Source: Siminovitchia fortis
GTDB lineage: Bacteria > Bacillota > Bacilli > Bacillales > Bacillaceae_C
Assembly (NCBI RefSeq): GCF_003605365.2
Contig: NZ_QYTU02000015.1
Coordinates: forward strand, 1 to 64,000
Direction of reading: 5' to 3'
DNA: 64,000 nt
Both the position numbers and the translations under genes were made by a program. The notes below the pieces were generated by a model. That model had not been told where the DNA came from and did no database searches. It saw nothing but the letters and a program-made list of their open reading frames with translations. Shown here one piece after another: positions 28,641-38,739 of the stretch; positions within the stretch are counted from its first letter, which is position 1, and each line of letters starts with the position of its first letter.

Positions 28641-30689
28641 ATGAAAGACGAGCGTAATGCAAATGCCGAGAGCAAGAACAAACAGCTGGATACTTATCGT
28701 TCGCATGACAAGGGTCAAAAGATGACAACGAATCAGGGGCTCAAAGTTTCGGAAGATGAGTTTTCACTGAAAGCCGGAGAACGCGGACCGACACTTATGG
28801 AGGATTTTCATTTCCGGGAAAAAATGACCCACTTCGACCATGAACGGATTCCGGAAAGGGTTGTCCATGCCAGGGGATACGCAGCTCACGGAGAATTTGA
28901 AGTCTATGAATCTATGAAGAAATATACTAAAGCAAAATTTTTGCAGGAACCTGGGGAAAAAACGCCAGTCTTTGTCAGATTTTCTACTGTTGTAGGATCC
29001 CGCGGCTCCGGTGAATTGGCAAGGGATGTCCGCGGTTTTGCCACGAAATTTTATACTGAGGAAGGCAACTATGACTTGGTTGGAAACAATATGCCCGTCT
29101 TTTTCATCCAGGACGCCATCAAGTTTCCTGATCTGATCCATGCGGTCAAACCGGAGCCCCATAATGAAATACCTCAGGCAGCGACCGCCCATGATACATT
29201 TTGGGATTTTGTTGCGAACAATCAGGAGTCGGCACATATGATCATGTGGGCTATGTCTGATCGGGCAATCCCCAGAAGTTTTCGGATGATGGAAGGATTT
29301 GGTGTTAATACTTTCCGATTTATAAATGAAAATGGGGAGGCATTTTTCGTAAAATTCCATTGGAAGCCTGTGCTTGGAGTTCATTCTGTCGTTTGGGATG
29401 AAGCGCAAAAGTTGAATGGTAAAAATCCGGACTTCCATCGGCAGGATCTTTATGAATCAATTGACCGCGGTGATTATCCGGAATTTGAGCTGGGCGTACA
29501 AATTATTGGAGAAGAAGATGAGTTTATGTTTGATTTTGATATTCTCGATCCTACCAAAATTTGGCCTGAAGAAGATGTTCCGGTAAAAATCATTGGAAAA
29601 ATGACATTGAATCGTAATGTCGATAATGTCTTTGCAGAAACGGAACAGGTTGCTTTCCATCCGGGAAATGTTGTTCCCGGCATAGATTTTACAAATGATC
29701 CTCTTCTTCAGGGACGGCTGTTTTCCTATACCGATACGCAGCTGATCCGGTTGGGAGGGCCGAATTTTCATGAACTGCCAATTAACCGCCCTGTCTGCCC
29801 TTTCCATAATAACCAGCGGGATGGCTACGCCCGGCAAACAATCAATGTGGGACAGGTCAGCTATCATAACAATTCGCTGGCGGGTAATACTCCTGCCGCA
29901 GCCTCTGAGGACGAGGGAGGATATAAGCATTATCAGGAGAAAATTGACGGACGAAAAATACAGGCGAGAAGCGACAGTTTCAAAGACCATTTTTCACAGG
30001 CTGTTTTGTTCTGGAATTCGATGAGCGAACCTGAAAAAGAGCATATCATCAACGCTTTCAGCTTTGAATTGGGTATGTGTAAAGAGAAAAATGTCCGGCA
30101 GCAGGTAGTGGATATGCTTTCAAATGTGGACCTGGATCTGGCCCAAACAACAGCGAAAAATGTAGGGGTCCGGCCACCTGCTGAAAGCCTGGCTCCTAAA
30201 GTTAACAAATCTTCACCGGCGCTAAGCCAGGAGAAAACGGTGAAAAAGCCGGACACTCGCAAAATCGCGGTTTTAGTCGGAGAGGGCTTTAACGAAAATG
30301 TGCCTGTAATCTTGAAAGCCTTAAAGAAAGTGGGGGCCCAGCCTGTTACTGTTGGTGAAAAGCAAGGTTTTATCAAAGGTCAAAATGGTGCTGAATTGGA
30401 GGTTGAACAGACGTTTGCCACGGGAGACTCCGTTTTGTTTGATTCAGCCTATATTGTCGGCGGTGAAAAGACCAGCCATCAATTTTTTGAGTCGGCTGCC
30501 TATTTCATAAAAGAAGCGTTTGCCCACTATAAGCCGATTGGAGCATCCTATCAAGGGAAGCAGCTGCTCGAGGAACTTAACCTGCCGAGCAATGCCGGAG
30601 TTATAACGGGTGATGCGTCGGGCGGATTTTTAGAAGAGTTTACAAAAGCCGTTGCTGAGCACCGTTTTTGGAACAGAAAAACCCTCTGA
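28641..30689 (+). CDS. katE: large-subunit (clade II, HPII-type) heme catalase
   Basis: This enzyme decomposes hydrogen peroxide. The 682-residue length marks a large-subunit catalase: catalase core at about 60-540, then a C-terminal flavodoxin/DJ-1-like domain ([13 protein letters not shown] to the end). The distal His lies in [14 protein letters not shown], the Asn in [14 protein letters not shown], and the proximal heme Tyr in RLFSYTDTQ. The start is the ATG after GGGGAGG; an in-frame upstream extension has no homology. The sigma-B-like promoter fits KatE regulation in B. subtilis. It is divergent from the KGG gene. Confidence 0.94.
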   Translation: MKDERNANAESKNKQLDTYRSHDKGQKMTTNQGLKVSEDEFSLKAGERGPTLMEDFHFREKMTHFDHERIPERVVHARGYAAHGEFEVYESMKKYTKAKFLQEPGEKTPVFVRFSTVVGSRGSGELARDVRGFATKFYTEEGNYDLVGNNMPVFFIQDAIKFPDLIHAVKPEPHNEIPQAATAHDTFWDFVANNQESAHMIMWAMSDRAIPRSFRMMEGFGVNTFRFINENGEAFFVKFHWKPVLGVHSVVWDEAQKLNGKNPDFHRQDLYESIDRGDYPEFELGVQIIGEEDEFMFDFDILDPTKIWPEEDVPVKIIGKMTLNRNVDNVFAETEQVAFHPGNVVPGIDFTNDPLLQGRLFSYTDTQLIRLGGPNFHELPINRPVCPFHNNQRDGYARQTINVGQVSYHNNSLAGNTPAAASEDEGGYKHYQEKIDGRKIQARSDSFKDHFSQAVLFWNSMSEPEKEHIINAFSFELGMCKEKNVRQQVVDMLSNVDLDLAQTTAKNVGVRPPAESLAPKVNKSSPALSQEKTVKKPDTRKIAVLVGEGFNENVPVILKALKKVGAQPVTVGEKQGFIKGQNGAELEVEQTFATGDSVLFDSAYIVGGEKTSHQFFESAAYFIKEAFAHYKPIGASYQGKQLLEELNLPSNAGVITGDASGGFLEEFTKAVAEHRFWNRKTL

Positions 30690-30691
30690 GT

Positions 30692-30728
30692 ACGGGGCAG
30701 GGATTGATTGCCTGTCCCGTTTATTTTT
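30692..30728 (+). terminator. terminator after katE
   Basis: ACGGGGCAGG pairs with CCTGTCCCGT (one G-U), then TTATTTTT. It overlaps the end of the convergent zinc-ribbon gene. Confidence 0.8.
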
Positions 30729-30855
30729 CCGGCTTTTTCTCCTCGCAATTAAAGCAGATGATCTTTCCGTCTTTGAGAATTACCCCATTAAAAAAGCCAT
30801 TTTCGCAATAAATTTCCTTGCCGCACGTTCTGCAATGCCCTGCCAATTCTCGCAT
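30721..30855 (-). CDS. very small zinc-ribbon protein
   Basis: The 44-residue protein has two Cys pairs, CRTCG and CFNC, plus one more Cys (IYCENG), as in a small zinc ribbon. The start chosen is the ATG ten bases after AAGGAG; a longer in-frame form exists but lacks a ribosome binding site. No family name can be given. It is convergent with katE and divergent from the DUF488 gene. Confidence 0.6.
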   Translation of the reverse strand: MRELAGHCRTCGKEIYCENGFFNGVILKDGKIICFNCEEKKPEK

Positions 30856-30947
30856 GCCTAAACAACTCCTTAAAAAAGCACTGTTCTTTTGATAGTATAA
30901 ATCCCAAAGTGGCAAGAATGAAAATAATTTGCGAGAAAGGAGTCTCT

Positions 30948-31310
30948 ATGGGAAGCGTTAAGATTAAAAGAATCTATGATGAACCTTCATCGGGTGATGG
31001 ATACCGTGTTTTGGTAGATCGGATTTGGCCGCGGGGAATCTCAAAGGAAAAGGCGCAAATTGATAAATGGATGAAAGAGCTTGCTCCAAGCACCGAGCTG
31101 AGGAAATGGTTTCAGCATGACCCTGAAAAATTTCCGGCGTTCAGGGAAAAATATCTCTCTTATTTGGAAGAGAATGAAACGTGTCAAAAGAATTTGGAAG
31201 AATTGAAAGAGCGGATGAAAAATGAGGATGTAACCTTGCTATATGGTGCAAAGGATGAAAAACATAATCAGGCAGCCGTTCTGAAAGAAGTTCTTTTAAA
31301 GTGCGAATAA
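30948..31310 (+). CDS. DUF488 family protein (YeaO-like)
   Basis: The 120-residue protein has the family motifs KIKRIYDEPSSGDGYRVLVDRIWPRG and TLLYGAKDEKHNQAAVL. DUF488 proteins are widespread and have no firmly established function. The start is the ATG seven bases after AAAGGAG; an earlier in-frame ATG has no site. It is followed by a strong terminator, so it is a single-gene unit. Confidence 0.88.
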   Translation: MGSVKIKRIYDEPSSGDGYRVLVDRIWPRGISKEKAQIDKWMKELAPSTELRKWFQHDPEKFPAFREKYLSYLEENETCQKNLEELKERMKNEDVTLLYGAKDEKHNQAAVLKEVLLKCE

Positions 31311-31333
31311 TAGCATTAATACAGCAGAAGAAT

Positions 31334-31366
31334 CCATGAGCCCCTAAGACAGCTCATGGTTTTTTG
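31334..31366 (+). terminator. terminator after the DUF488 gene
   Basis: CCATGAGC and GCTCATGG form a perfect 8-bp stem followed by six T. Confidence 0.9.
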
Positions 31367-31423
31367 TATTCATAGTCTCTCATCATTTTCATATAAATGA
31401 ATAAACACGTTAAAACATAAAGG

Positions 31424-32518
31424 ATGAAAATGATGCTAAAACTTGCAGCCAAATTCTTTGTAACCGTCACCGCACTATTTTGTCTAGTTTCCGCAATTGC
31501 TTTTTCAAGTGTAAAAATCAGTTTGCTGTCATTTATCGCCAATGACCCTACAAGAACAGAGTCTTTTCTGTATGTTATGTCATTGGAAAACCAGGCTTTA
31601 AAAAGGATTCTGCCGGAAGGGTACGAGAGATCGTTTGGGAAAGATGCATTGGAACTGTTCACGAATATCAATCTCAGAAACATGAAATCTTTTTTGATCA
31701 GCGAAATACCCGGGCTGAATGCTGCCACTCCCAAAATCATCGTGGCGGGCAAAGGAACCGATTTTACTAACCTCCCTATTGAATCCCCGCCGCCTGCCGA
31801 TTTTGATATTTATGAGGGTGGGGAGGAATATACAGAGGAAAAACCGGTTGAGGATTCACAAACAAAGGATCATGCCGTCTTTATCTATTCGACACATAAT
31901 ACGGAATCCTTTTTGCCAATGCTTCCGGGAGTGACGGATCCAAATCGCGCCTGGCATAAAGAGAAAAATGTCTCTTTGCTCGGGAAGCGGCTAGGAAAGA
32001 AACTTGAGGAAAAAGGAATCAAAACATTGGTAAATAATAAAGACATACAAGGGATGCTAAAAAAAAGAGGCATGAGATACGAACAATCATATGAAGCTTC
32101 AAGAGAGGTAGTAGTTGATGCGATGAATCAAAATAAACAGGTCCGGTATTACATTGACATCCATCGCGACTCTCTAGGAAGGGCGGTGACCACTGCAACG
32201 ATCAATGGGGAAAAATACGCCAAATGCCTGTTTGTCATTGGTGAAGCACACCCGAATTATGAAAAAAATCTTGAATTTGCCACCAGCCTGCACCACTCCA
32301 TTCAAAAGAAATACCCAACTCTTTCACGCGGGGTTTTTGGTAAAACAAAGGCTGGCGGAAATAACGGAATATATAATCAGGACTTGTCCGAGAATTCCTT
32401 ATTAATCGAGATAGGCGGTGTGGATAATACTCAGGAGGAATTGGACCGGACAGTTGATGTACTTGCAGATGTTATCAGCGAATACTATTGGGGAGAATCA
32501 ATGGAGGTGAATAAATAG
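31424..32518 (+). CDS. SpoIIP-family peptidoglycan amidase/endopeptidase
   Basis: SpoIIP degrades septal peptidoglycan with SpoIID and SpoIIM during engulfment. The 364-residue protein has an N-terminal membrane anchor (about 8-28), a linker region, and the C-terminal SpoIIP catalytic domain. Candidate metal ligands are in IYSTHNTESF and YIDIHRDS, and the Glu in LLIEIGGVDN. B. subtilis spoIIP lies next to gpr. Here neither gpr nor lepA is nearby, so this may be a paralogue. Two ATGs six bases apart are possible starts, with a weak AAAGGA site. Confidence 0.85.
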   Translation: MKMMLKLAAKFFVTVTALFCLVSAIAFSSVKISLLSFIANDPTRTESFLYVMSLENQALKRILPEGYERSFGKDALELFTNINLRNMKSFLISEIPGLNAATPKIIVAGKGTDFTNLPIESPPPADFDIYEGGEEYTEEKPVEDSQTKDHAVFIYSTHNTESFLPMLPGVTDPNRAWHKEKNVSLLGKRLGKKLEEKGIKTLVNNKDIQGMLKKRGMRYEQSYEASREVVVDAMNQNKQVRYYIDIHRDSLGRAVTTATINGEKYAKCLFVIGEAHPNYEKNLEFATSLHHSIQKKYPTLSRGVFGKTKAGGNNGIYNQDLSENSLLIEIGGVDNTQEELDRTVDVLADVISEYYWGESMEVNK

Positions 32519-32531
32519 CGTATTATTGAAA

Positions 32532-32558
32532 TAAAAAAAGAGCCTTTTTTCAGGCCCT
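32532..32558 (-). terminator. probable terminator of lexA
   Basis: On the minus strand AGGGCC pairs with GGCTCT and runs into a T tract. It lies about 150 bp after the lexA stop. The gap between (32559-32706) shows no gene. Confidence 0.55.
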
Positions 32559-32706
32559 TGATGATTGACATCACGCACATAACAATTTTCTCTTAACCAA
32601 TTTGCTTTAGATGTTTACGGGCTGAAGATGTTTGTTCGCATTTGCAATTATTTACGTAAAAAGCGCTTCCTCCAATTACTGAAGTCACGGGTATCTACGC
32701 TAAAAT

Positions 32707-33330
32707 CTAATGAATGTTACGTCTGTATAATCCCACCACTTTTCCAAGTATGGATACGTTCTGTACGATAATCGGCTCCATATTTGAGTTTTCGGGCTGG
32801 AGTCTAAAGTATCCGTTCTCTTTATAAAATCTTTTGACAGTCGCTTCATTCTCTTCTGTCATCGCTACGACGATGTCGCCGTTGTCCGCGGTTTGCTGTT
32901 GTCTGACAATTACATAGTCTCCGTCAAGAATTCCGGCTTCGATCATGCTTTCACCAATAATTTCAAGGATGAATGTTTGATCATCGGAGGGGATCAGCTG
33001 TTCGGGAAAGGGGAAGTAATCCTCGATATTCTCTACAGCTGAAATAGGCACTCCGGCAGTAACCTTACCGACAAGGGGAAGATTGACTGCGTTTTTGGCA
33101 GGGACAGCTGCATTCTCCTGATCAAGGACTTCTATGGCTCTCGGTTTGGTCGGATCTCTTCTGATCAAACCTTTGCTTTCCAATCTTGCCAGGTGTCCAT
33201 GTACAGTTGAACTTGATGCCAGGCCTACGGCTTTCCCAATTTCACGCACAGAAGGAGGGTACCCCTTTTTTCTCACTTCTTCCTTAATGAAAGTTAAAAT
33301 AGCTTCCTGCCTTTTTGAAAGCTTGGACAT
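32707..33330 (-). CDS. lexA: SOS repressor LexA (DinR)
   Basis: LexA represses SOS genes until RecA filaments stimulate its self-cleavage. The 207-residue protein has an N-terminal winged helix ([24 protein letters not shown]), the cleavage site Ala92-Gly93, and the catalytic dyad Ser128 (GESM) and Lys166 (TVKRFY). It is divergent from the yneA-position gene, as in B. subtilis, and the intergenic region holds three LexA-box candidates, so autoregulation is likely. Confidence 0.97.
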   Translation of the reverse strand: MSKLSKRQEAILTFIKEEVRKKGYPPSVREIGKAVGLASSSTVHGHLARLESKGLIRRDPTKPRAIEVLDQENAAVPAKNAVNLPLVGKVTAGVPISAVENIEDYFPFPEQLIPSDDQTFILEIIGESMIEAGILDGDYVIVRQQQTADNGDIVVAMTEENEATVKRFYKENGYFRLQPENSNMEPIIVQNVSILGKVVGLYRRNIH

Positions 33331-33394
33331 TGTTTCACACCCTTTTATATCTATTATGAGCTATCCATATTATAGCACGCGGGTTCTTTTAATA

Positions 33395-33475
33395 CAAACG
33401 TAAGTTCGAATTTTTGTTTGACACAAACCTACGTTCTGGTTATAATGATTTTAAATAAATGCGAACAAATATTCG
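33395..33475 (+). promoter_or_regulatory. SOS control region with three LexA boxes and a consensus promoter
   Basis: Candidate boxes matching CGAAC-N4-GTTCG are CAAACGTAAGTTCG (33395-33408), CAAACCTACGTTCT (33424-33437) and CGAACAAATATTCG (33462-33475). A perfect TTGACA-N17-TATAAT promoter (33418-33446) reads toward yneA. The second box fills its spacer and the third covers the start region. The first faces lexA. Confidence 0.85.
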
Positions 33476-33489
33476 GGGAGAGGATATGG

Positions 33490-33684
33490 ATGTTGTCAAT
33501 CATAAGGAATCATTCTTTTATCGTCATCTTTTGTATTGTTTCAATTATAATGGGGCTTTTATTCATTTTTAACCTGGCGGAAGAAGAGCAGGCTCCCAGT
33601 ATGATGGGAAACCAACAGAATGTTTATGCCGAGCAAGCACAGAACAGCCAAGGATTGATAATAAAGGAACAAGAGCTAGAATAA
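33490..33684 (+). CDS. YneA-position SOS membrane protein lacking LysM
   Basis: In B. subtilis this site is yneA, an SOS-induced cell division inhibitor with an N-terminal membrane helix and a LysM domain. This 64-residue product has the helix (about 9-27) and a short hydrophilic tail of about 35 residues, with no LysM domain. The start is the ATG after GGGGAGAGG. No continuation of a LysM reading frame is visible before yneB, which begins 21 bp downstream. Function as a division inhibitor is inferred only from position and SOS control. Confidence 0.75.
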   Translation: MLSIIRNHSFIVIFCIVSIIMGLLFIFNLAEEEQAPSMMGNQQNVYAEQAQNSQGLIIKEQELE

Positions 33685-34359
<675 letters not shown>

Positions 34360-34447
34360 GGCGATTATTCAATACTCCTTTATTGTTTTCAACCGGTTTT
34401 TCTAGTAGTATTGACTTGCGGCAAAATGAAAACGAAGGAGTTTTTTT

Positions 34448-34681
34448 ATGCTTTCAAAAGAAAAACTCGATAGGATCAATCAACTCGCAAGAAAAGCAAA
34501 GAGTACAGGCCTGACAAAAGCAGAGGCAAAAGAGCAGTCAAAGCTTAGAGGGGAATATTTGCAGTCTTTTCGTGCCTCTATGAGACAGACGATTGAGAAT
34601 GTAAGAGTATTTGACCCAAACGGAGACGAAGTGACACCTTTGAAGGTGAGAAAAATCCAACAGGACAAGAAGTTCCATTAA
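34448..34681 (+). CDS. ynzC: YnzC, DUF896 family
   Basis: The 77-residue protein has the family pattern INQLARKAKSTGLTKAEAKEQ and LRGEYLQSFR, forming two short helices. In B. subtilis ynzC is the third gene of the SOS operon yneA-yneB-ynzC, as here. The function is unknown. The ATG has an AAGGAG site eight bases upstream. A strong terminator follows. Confidence 0.92.
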   Translation: MLSKEKLDRINQLARKAKSTGLTKAEAKEQSKLRGEYLQSFRASMRQTIENVRVFDPNGDEVTPLKVRKIQQDKKFH

Positions 34682-34687
34682 TGTCAT

Positions 34688-34726
34688 AAGAAGCGGGAGC
34701 CATTCAAGTTTTCCCGCTTCTTTTTT
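34688..34726 (+). terminator. terminator after ynzC
   Basis: AGAAGCGGGA pairs with TCCCGCTTCT, then a T run. Confidence 0.9.
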
Positions 34727-34778
34727 CAAAAGAAAAAATAAAATTGGATAAAGCTTATATTCGAATGATGACATGGTA

Positions 34779-34926
34779 TGTCTAGCTCCAGCGCCTATCG
34801 ACTAGCAGACTTCGCACCTCCTCCTACGATAAGTCAACATCGGCTCGTTCCTCGCCGTGTTTCCTTTATCTCGTCGGAGGCACTCCAGTCTGTACGTCGA
34901 TGGGCAAGGCGCTTATGCTTTTCTTT
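34779..34926 (+). repeat. intergenic repeat copy 4 (about 150 bp)
   Basis: Nearly identical to 16862-17010, differing in only a few positions, mostly near the end (GCGCTTATGC for GCGCTTGCGC). It lies between ynzC and tkt. The open frame through it is a by-product of the repeat. Confidence 0.88.
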
Positions 34927-35000
34927 ATGGAAAGAGTTGTTTAATTTTATCAATATCTTTATGATAAGTATGATGAACATATGGGAAAGGAAGAATCAAG

Positions 35001-37019
35001 ATGGGAGATCATAATGTAAAAGAGCTCGATGTGCTCTCGATCAATACGGTCAGGACACTGTCGATCGATGCTATTGAAAAGGCAAATTCGGGACATCCCG
35101 GATTGCCGATGGGTGCAGCTGCCATGGCCTATACTTTATGGACAAAGCATATGGACCACAACCCAAAAAATCCGGAGTGGTTTAACCGCGATCGCTTTAT
35201 TTTATCGGCCGGCCATGGATCCATGCTTTTATACAGCCTGCTTCATTTGTCGGGCTATGATGTAACGATGGAAGACATTAAAAATTTCCGCCAGTGGGGC
35301 AGCAGAACACCGGGCCACCCTGAATACGGTTATACTCCCGGAGTCGAAGCCACAACAGGGCCGCTTGGACAGGGGGTCGGCATGGCAGTAGGGATGGCCA
35401 TGGCGGAACGCCATTTGGCTGCGACATACAATAAAGACGGTTTTAACATAGTAGACCATTATACATACGCGTTATGCGGTGACGGCGATTTGATGGAAGG
35501 GATTGCCTCCGAAGCTGCCTCCCTGGCCGGCCACTTAAAACTTGGAAAACTGATCATGTTATACGATTCCAATGATATTACACTAGATGGCGATCTTTCC
35601 CAATCATTTTCCGAAAATGTGGGCGAACGCTTTGAAGCTTACGGCTGGCAATATACCCGCGTAGAAGATGGAAATGACGTAGAAGAAATCGGGAAGGCCA
35701 TTGAGCAGGCGAAAGCGGACAAGTCACGTCCAACCTTGATTGAAGTGAAAACAGTCATCGGATACGGTGCGCCAAATAAATCCGGAAAATCCGACGTACA
35801 CGGAAACCCGCTTGGAGAAGCCGAAATGAAACTGGCAAAAGAATATTACAAGTGGACATACGAAGAAGATTTTTATGTGCCCGAAGAAGTTTATGAACAT
35901 TTTGAGGAAACAACAATCAAGCGCGGAGGAAATAAAGAGTCCGAATGGAACCAATTATTTAAAGAATATAAAGCGTCCCATCCGGAGTTGGCCGGGCAGC
36001 TTGAGAATGCAGCAGAAGGCAAGCTGCCGGAAGGATGGGATAAAGATATCCCGGTTTATGAAGAAGGAAAAAGCTTGGCTACCAGGGCTTCAGCAAGCGA
36101 AATCATGAACAGCATTGCCAAGAACCTGCCTTCTCTATTCGGAGGCGCGGCAGACCTTGCCAGCTCAAACAAAACAATGATTAAAGGCGAACAGGACTTC
36201 AGTGCGGAAAATTATGCAGGAAAAAATATTTGGTTTGGTGTCCGTGAATTTGGAATGGGTGCCGCTTTGAATGGAATGGCTCTTCATGGGGGATTGAAGG
36301 TATTTGGAGGAACATTCTTTGTTTTCTCCGACTATCTCCGTCCGGCCATCCGTCTCGCCGCATTGATGGAAGTGCCCGTCACATATGTATTTACGCATGA
36401 CAGCATAGCCGTTGGCGAAGACGGACCGACACATGAGCCCATCGAACAATTGGCTTCTTTGCGGGCGATGCCGGGCCTTTCAGTGATCCGGCCGGCCGAC
36501 GCGAACGAAGCTGCCGCAGCCTGGAGGCTGGCGATTGAATCGGACAAACAGCCGACGGCTCTGATTTTGACAAGGCAGAATGTACCGACACTTTCAAGAT
36601 CCGCGGATTTGGCGAAATCCGGAGTGGAAAAGGGAGCCTATGTCATTTCCCCGGCGAACAAAGAGCAGGCCGATGTGCTGCTGCTTGCAACCGGGTCCGA
36701 GGTGAGCCTTGCCATTGAAGCACAAAAAGCTTTAATTGAACAGGACATTGACGCTGCAGTGATCAGCATGCCGTCGTGGGACCGGTTTGAAAAACAATCA
36801 AAAGAATATAAGCAATCTATTCTTCCTTCTACGGTGAAAAAGCGTTTGGCCATTGAAATGGGAGCTTCCCTCGGCTGGGAAAGATATACAGGAGATGAAG
36901 GAGATATATTGGCGATTGACCGTTTTGGAGCTTCGGCACCCGGCGGGAAGGTGATAGAGGAGTATGGATTTACACCGGCAAATGTGGTGGAAAAAGTAAA
37001 GGCGCTCCTAAAAAAATGA
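35001..37019 (+). CDS. tkt: transketolase
   Basis: Transketolase moves two-carbon units between sugar phosphates in the pentose phosphate pathway, using thiamine diphosphate. The 672-residue protein has the N-terminal TPP domain ([25 protein letters not shown] then the Asn in NDITLDGD), the central pyrimidine-binding domain with the catalytic Glu in [10 protein letters not shown], and the C-terminal domain. The ATG follows AAAGGAAG. It stands alone between two intergenic repeats, in the same position as in B. subtilis. Confidence 0.97.
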   Translation: MGDHNVKELDVLSINTVRTLSIDAIEKANSGHPGLPMGAAAMAYTLWTKHMDHNPKNPEWFNRDRFILSAGHGSMLLYSLLHLSGYDVTMEDIKNFRQWGSRTPGHPEYGYTPGVEATTGPLGQGVGMAVGMAMAERHLAATYNKDGFNIVDHYTYALCGDGDLMEGIASEAASLAGHLKLGKLIMLYDSNDITLDGDLSQSFSENVGERFEAYGWQYTRVEDGNDVEEIGKAIEQAKADKSRPTLIEVKTVIGYGAPNKSGKSDVHGNPLGEAEMKLAKEYYKWTYEEDFYVPEEVYEHFEETTIKRGGNKESEWNQLFKEYKASHPELAGQLENAAEGKLPEGWDKDIPVYEEGKSLATRASASEIMNSIAKNLPSLFGGAADLASSNKTMIKGEQDFSAENYAGKNIWFGVREFGMGAALNGMALHGGLKVFGGTFFVFSDYLRPAIRLAALMEVPVTYVFTHDSIAVGEDGPTHEPIEQLASLRAMPGLSVIRPADANEAAAAWRLAIESDKQPTALILTRQNVPTLSRSADLAKSGVEKGAYVISPANKEQADVLLLATGSEVSLAIEAQKALIEQDIDAAVISMPSWDRFEKQSKEYKQSILPSTVKKRLAIEMGASLGWERYTGDEGDILAIDRFGASAPGGKVIEEYGFTPANVVEKVKALLKK

Positions 37020-37026
37020 TGGGAAC

Positions 37027-37293
37027 AAAGGCGGAAGCGCCTGTTTATCGACGTACAGACTGGAGCGCTTCTGACGAGATAAAGGATAAGGAAGTGCGGA
37101 GAGTGCCTGCTTATCGGCGACAAGCATAAGACGAGCGCTGAAGAAGGCGTAGTTTGCCTTCAGCAGCGATTGGCTTAATCCTTGCGCCGATGGCACTCGC
37201 AGCCGGACAACACGCGCAGCGGAGCGAAGCGATGTTGACTTATCGTAGGAAGAAGCGTGAAGTCTGCTAGTCGATAGGCGCTGGAGCTGGACA
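37027..37293 (-). repeat. intergenic repeat copy 5 (inverted, mosaic)
   Basis: It is in the opposite orientation: it ends CTGGAGCTGGACA, the complement of the usual start, and begins near GGCGGAAGCGCC. It shares the internal GCTGAAGAAGGCGTAGTTTGCC module with copy 1 but has its own rearrangements. It lies directly after tkt. Confidence 0.8.
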
Positions 37294-37546
37294 TTACGTA
37301 ACCTCTGTTTGAAGAGAAAGTTCAGTAAAATTTTATGCTTTCTTTAACTGCGAGAAAGAGGGGAGGATTTCCCCTCTTTTATCTTTTTGTTTGCCTAATG
37401 ATATAAAAAAATTCATAATGGAACTATTCAATCGTTGCAGCTTCCTGAAAAGACCAGAAAAAAAGCTGTTCATTACAGCAATTGACAAACTTTTCACTTT
37501 TCTTTCACTATAATAGGAGAAAACTGGCAATGGAGTGAAGGTTCCT

Positions 37547-37984
37547 ATGAGAACATATTTTATTTATATGATAAAAGATGAATTCGCCGACTACTTTTAT
37601 GGGCGGGAAAGCCGATTTTTCCAATTGTTTGCCGGCAGTCACTCTGCCGATGGAAATCTCAAGGAAATCATACATAAGCAAATAGATTATATTACCGAGC
37701 CTTTGCCATACTTGGATTTACATAAGTTGTTCTCCCAATTTGTGCAAAACCAGCAAATATACATAAAGGGAAAGGTATATTGCATGGGGCAGGCAAAAGA
37801 TAAAGACGGAGCGGAGTTGGCCATTGAGGAAGATTGGCTCCAGCTGAACGCATGGGGCGGTTTTGAGTCCGAGACGATCTTCTTCGAAGTACTGAGAAAA
37901 TTTGATGGCCATTTTTTTGCTGTTGATATAGAAAATGAAAGATATGGCTGGGTAAAACCGGTTAAAGAAAGAAAATACATATGA
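37547..37984 (+). CDS. sirA: SirA, sporulation inhibitor of replication
   Basis: SirA binds DnaA domain I and blocks replication initiation at the onset of sporulation. The 145-residue protein shares YFIYMIKDEFADYFYGRES at the N-terminus, the ESETIFFEVLRKF segment and the C-terminal RYGWVKPVKER with B. subtilis SirA (YneE). The start is the ATG after GGAGTGAAGG. It follows tkt, as in B. subtilis. In the family, expression is under Spo0A control; I did not find a clear 0A box. Confidence 0.9.
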   Translation: MRTYFIYMIKDEFADYFYGRESRFFQLFAGSHSADGNLKEIIHKQIDYITEPLPYLDLHKLFSQFVQNQQIYIKGKVYCMGQAKDKDGAELAIEEDWLQLNAWGGFESETIFFEVLRKFDGHFFAVDIENERYGWVKPVKERKYI

Positions 37985-38061
37985 AATCGCGGGGCAAGTA
38001 TTGTATAATATTCGGGAATTCAGTAAACTGAAGTGAGACAACACGAAGGAGGAATTTTTGG

Positions 38062-38283
38062 ATGGTTTGGCAATTGATTTTAACGGGTGCGATCGCTCTT
38101 TTGGCTGGAGTGGCGCTTGGATTTTTCATCGCCCGTAAATATATGATGGATTACCTAAAGAAAAACCCGCCAATCAATGAACAGATGCTGCGTATGATGA
38201 TGATGCAAATGGGGATGAAACCCTCACAAAAGAAAATCAACCAGATGATGGGCATGATGAAAAAGCAGATGGACAACAAGTAA
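38062..38283 (+). CDS. yneF: YneF, UPF0154 membrane protein
   Basis: The 73-residue protein has one N-terminal transmembrane segment and a Met-rich tail ([27 protein letters not shown]), the hallmark of the UPF0154 family. The function is unknown. The start is the ATG after AAGGAGGAA. Its position after sirA matches B. subtilis. Confidence 0.93.
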   Translation: MVWQLILTGAIALLAGVALGFFIARKYMMDYLKKNPPINEQMLRMMMMQMGMKPSQKKINQMMGMMKKQMDNK

Positions 38284-38299
38284 TGCTCATCTAATAGAG

Positions 38300-38335
38300 A
38301 AAAAACCGGTGAACCCTAGGGTCAGCCGGTTTTTT
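38300..38335. terminator. bidirectional terminator between yneF and ynzD
   Basis: AAAAAACCGG with CCGGTTTTTT, extended by inner pairing around CCCTAGGG. It has A and T runs on both sides, so it can serve both convergent genes. The ynzD stop codon lies inside it. Confidence 0.9.
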
Positions 38336-38501
38336 CTATTTGCTGCATATCATGTGAAACGATGCTGTCGTATTGATTTAATAGTAAGTCCAGTTCTTCG
38401 CTGTATTGAAGTGCAAGTCTTGATGTGAGGCTCACGCTTTTTGTAATTTCAAACAATTCTTTCCGCTTCTTTTCAATTTCCTCACGTAAATAATCTTTCA
38501 C
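38322..38501 (-). CDS. ynzD: Spo0E-family aspartyl-phosphate phosphatase (YnzD)
   Basis: The 59-residue protein has the Spo0E-like pattern EIEKKRKELFEITK followed by YSEELDLLLNQYD, where SEELD stands for the SQELD signature. Proteins of this family dephosphorylate Spo0A-P and delay sporulation; B. subtilis YnzD has this activity. The start is a GTG about 11 bases after AGGAAGGGA, an unusually wide spacing. It lies at the B. subtilis ynzD position, after yneF. The final residues are encoded within the shared terminator. Confidence 0.82.
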   Translation of the reverse strand: MKDYLREEIEKKRKELFEITKSVSLTSRLALQYSEELDLLLNQYDSIVSHDMQQIEKTG

Positions 38502-38739
38502 CTGAAATACGTCCCTTCCTAAAAACTTGCATCTATATATTTTTAATTATTTTTTTGCCATTTTTATTATAGCAAATATATATCCAACTTTTCTACCATT
38601 TTTACATAAATATATCATTCTTTTTTCGACTTATTCTGAATTTGTTATATGAATAATGACAAAAAAATCTTTGGATGGGTCTTACTTTTGGTATATAATA
38701 GGTAAGTGAAAAAATCTATTACATTAAGGGATGACTGGC

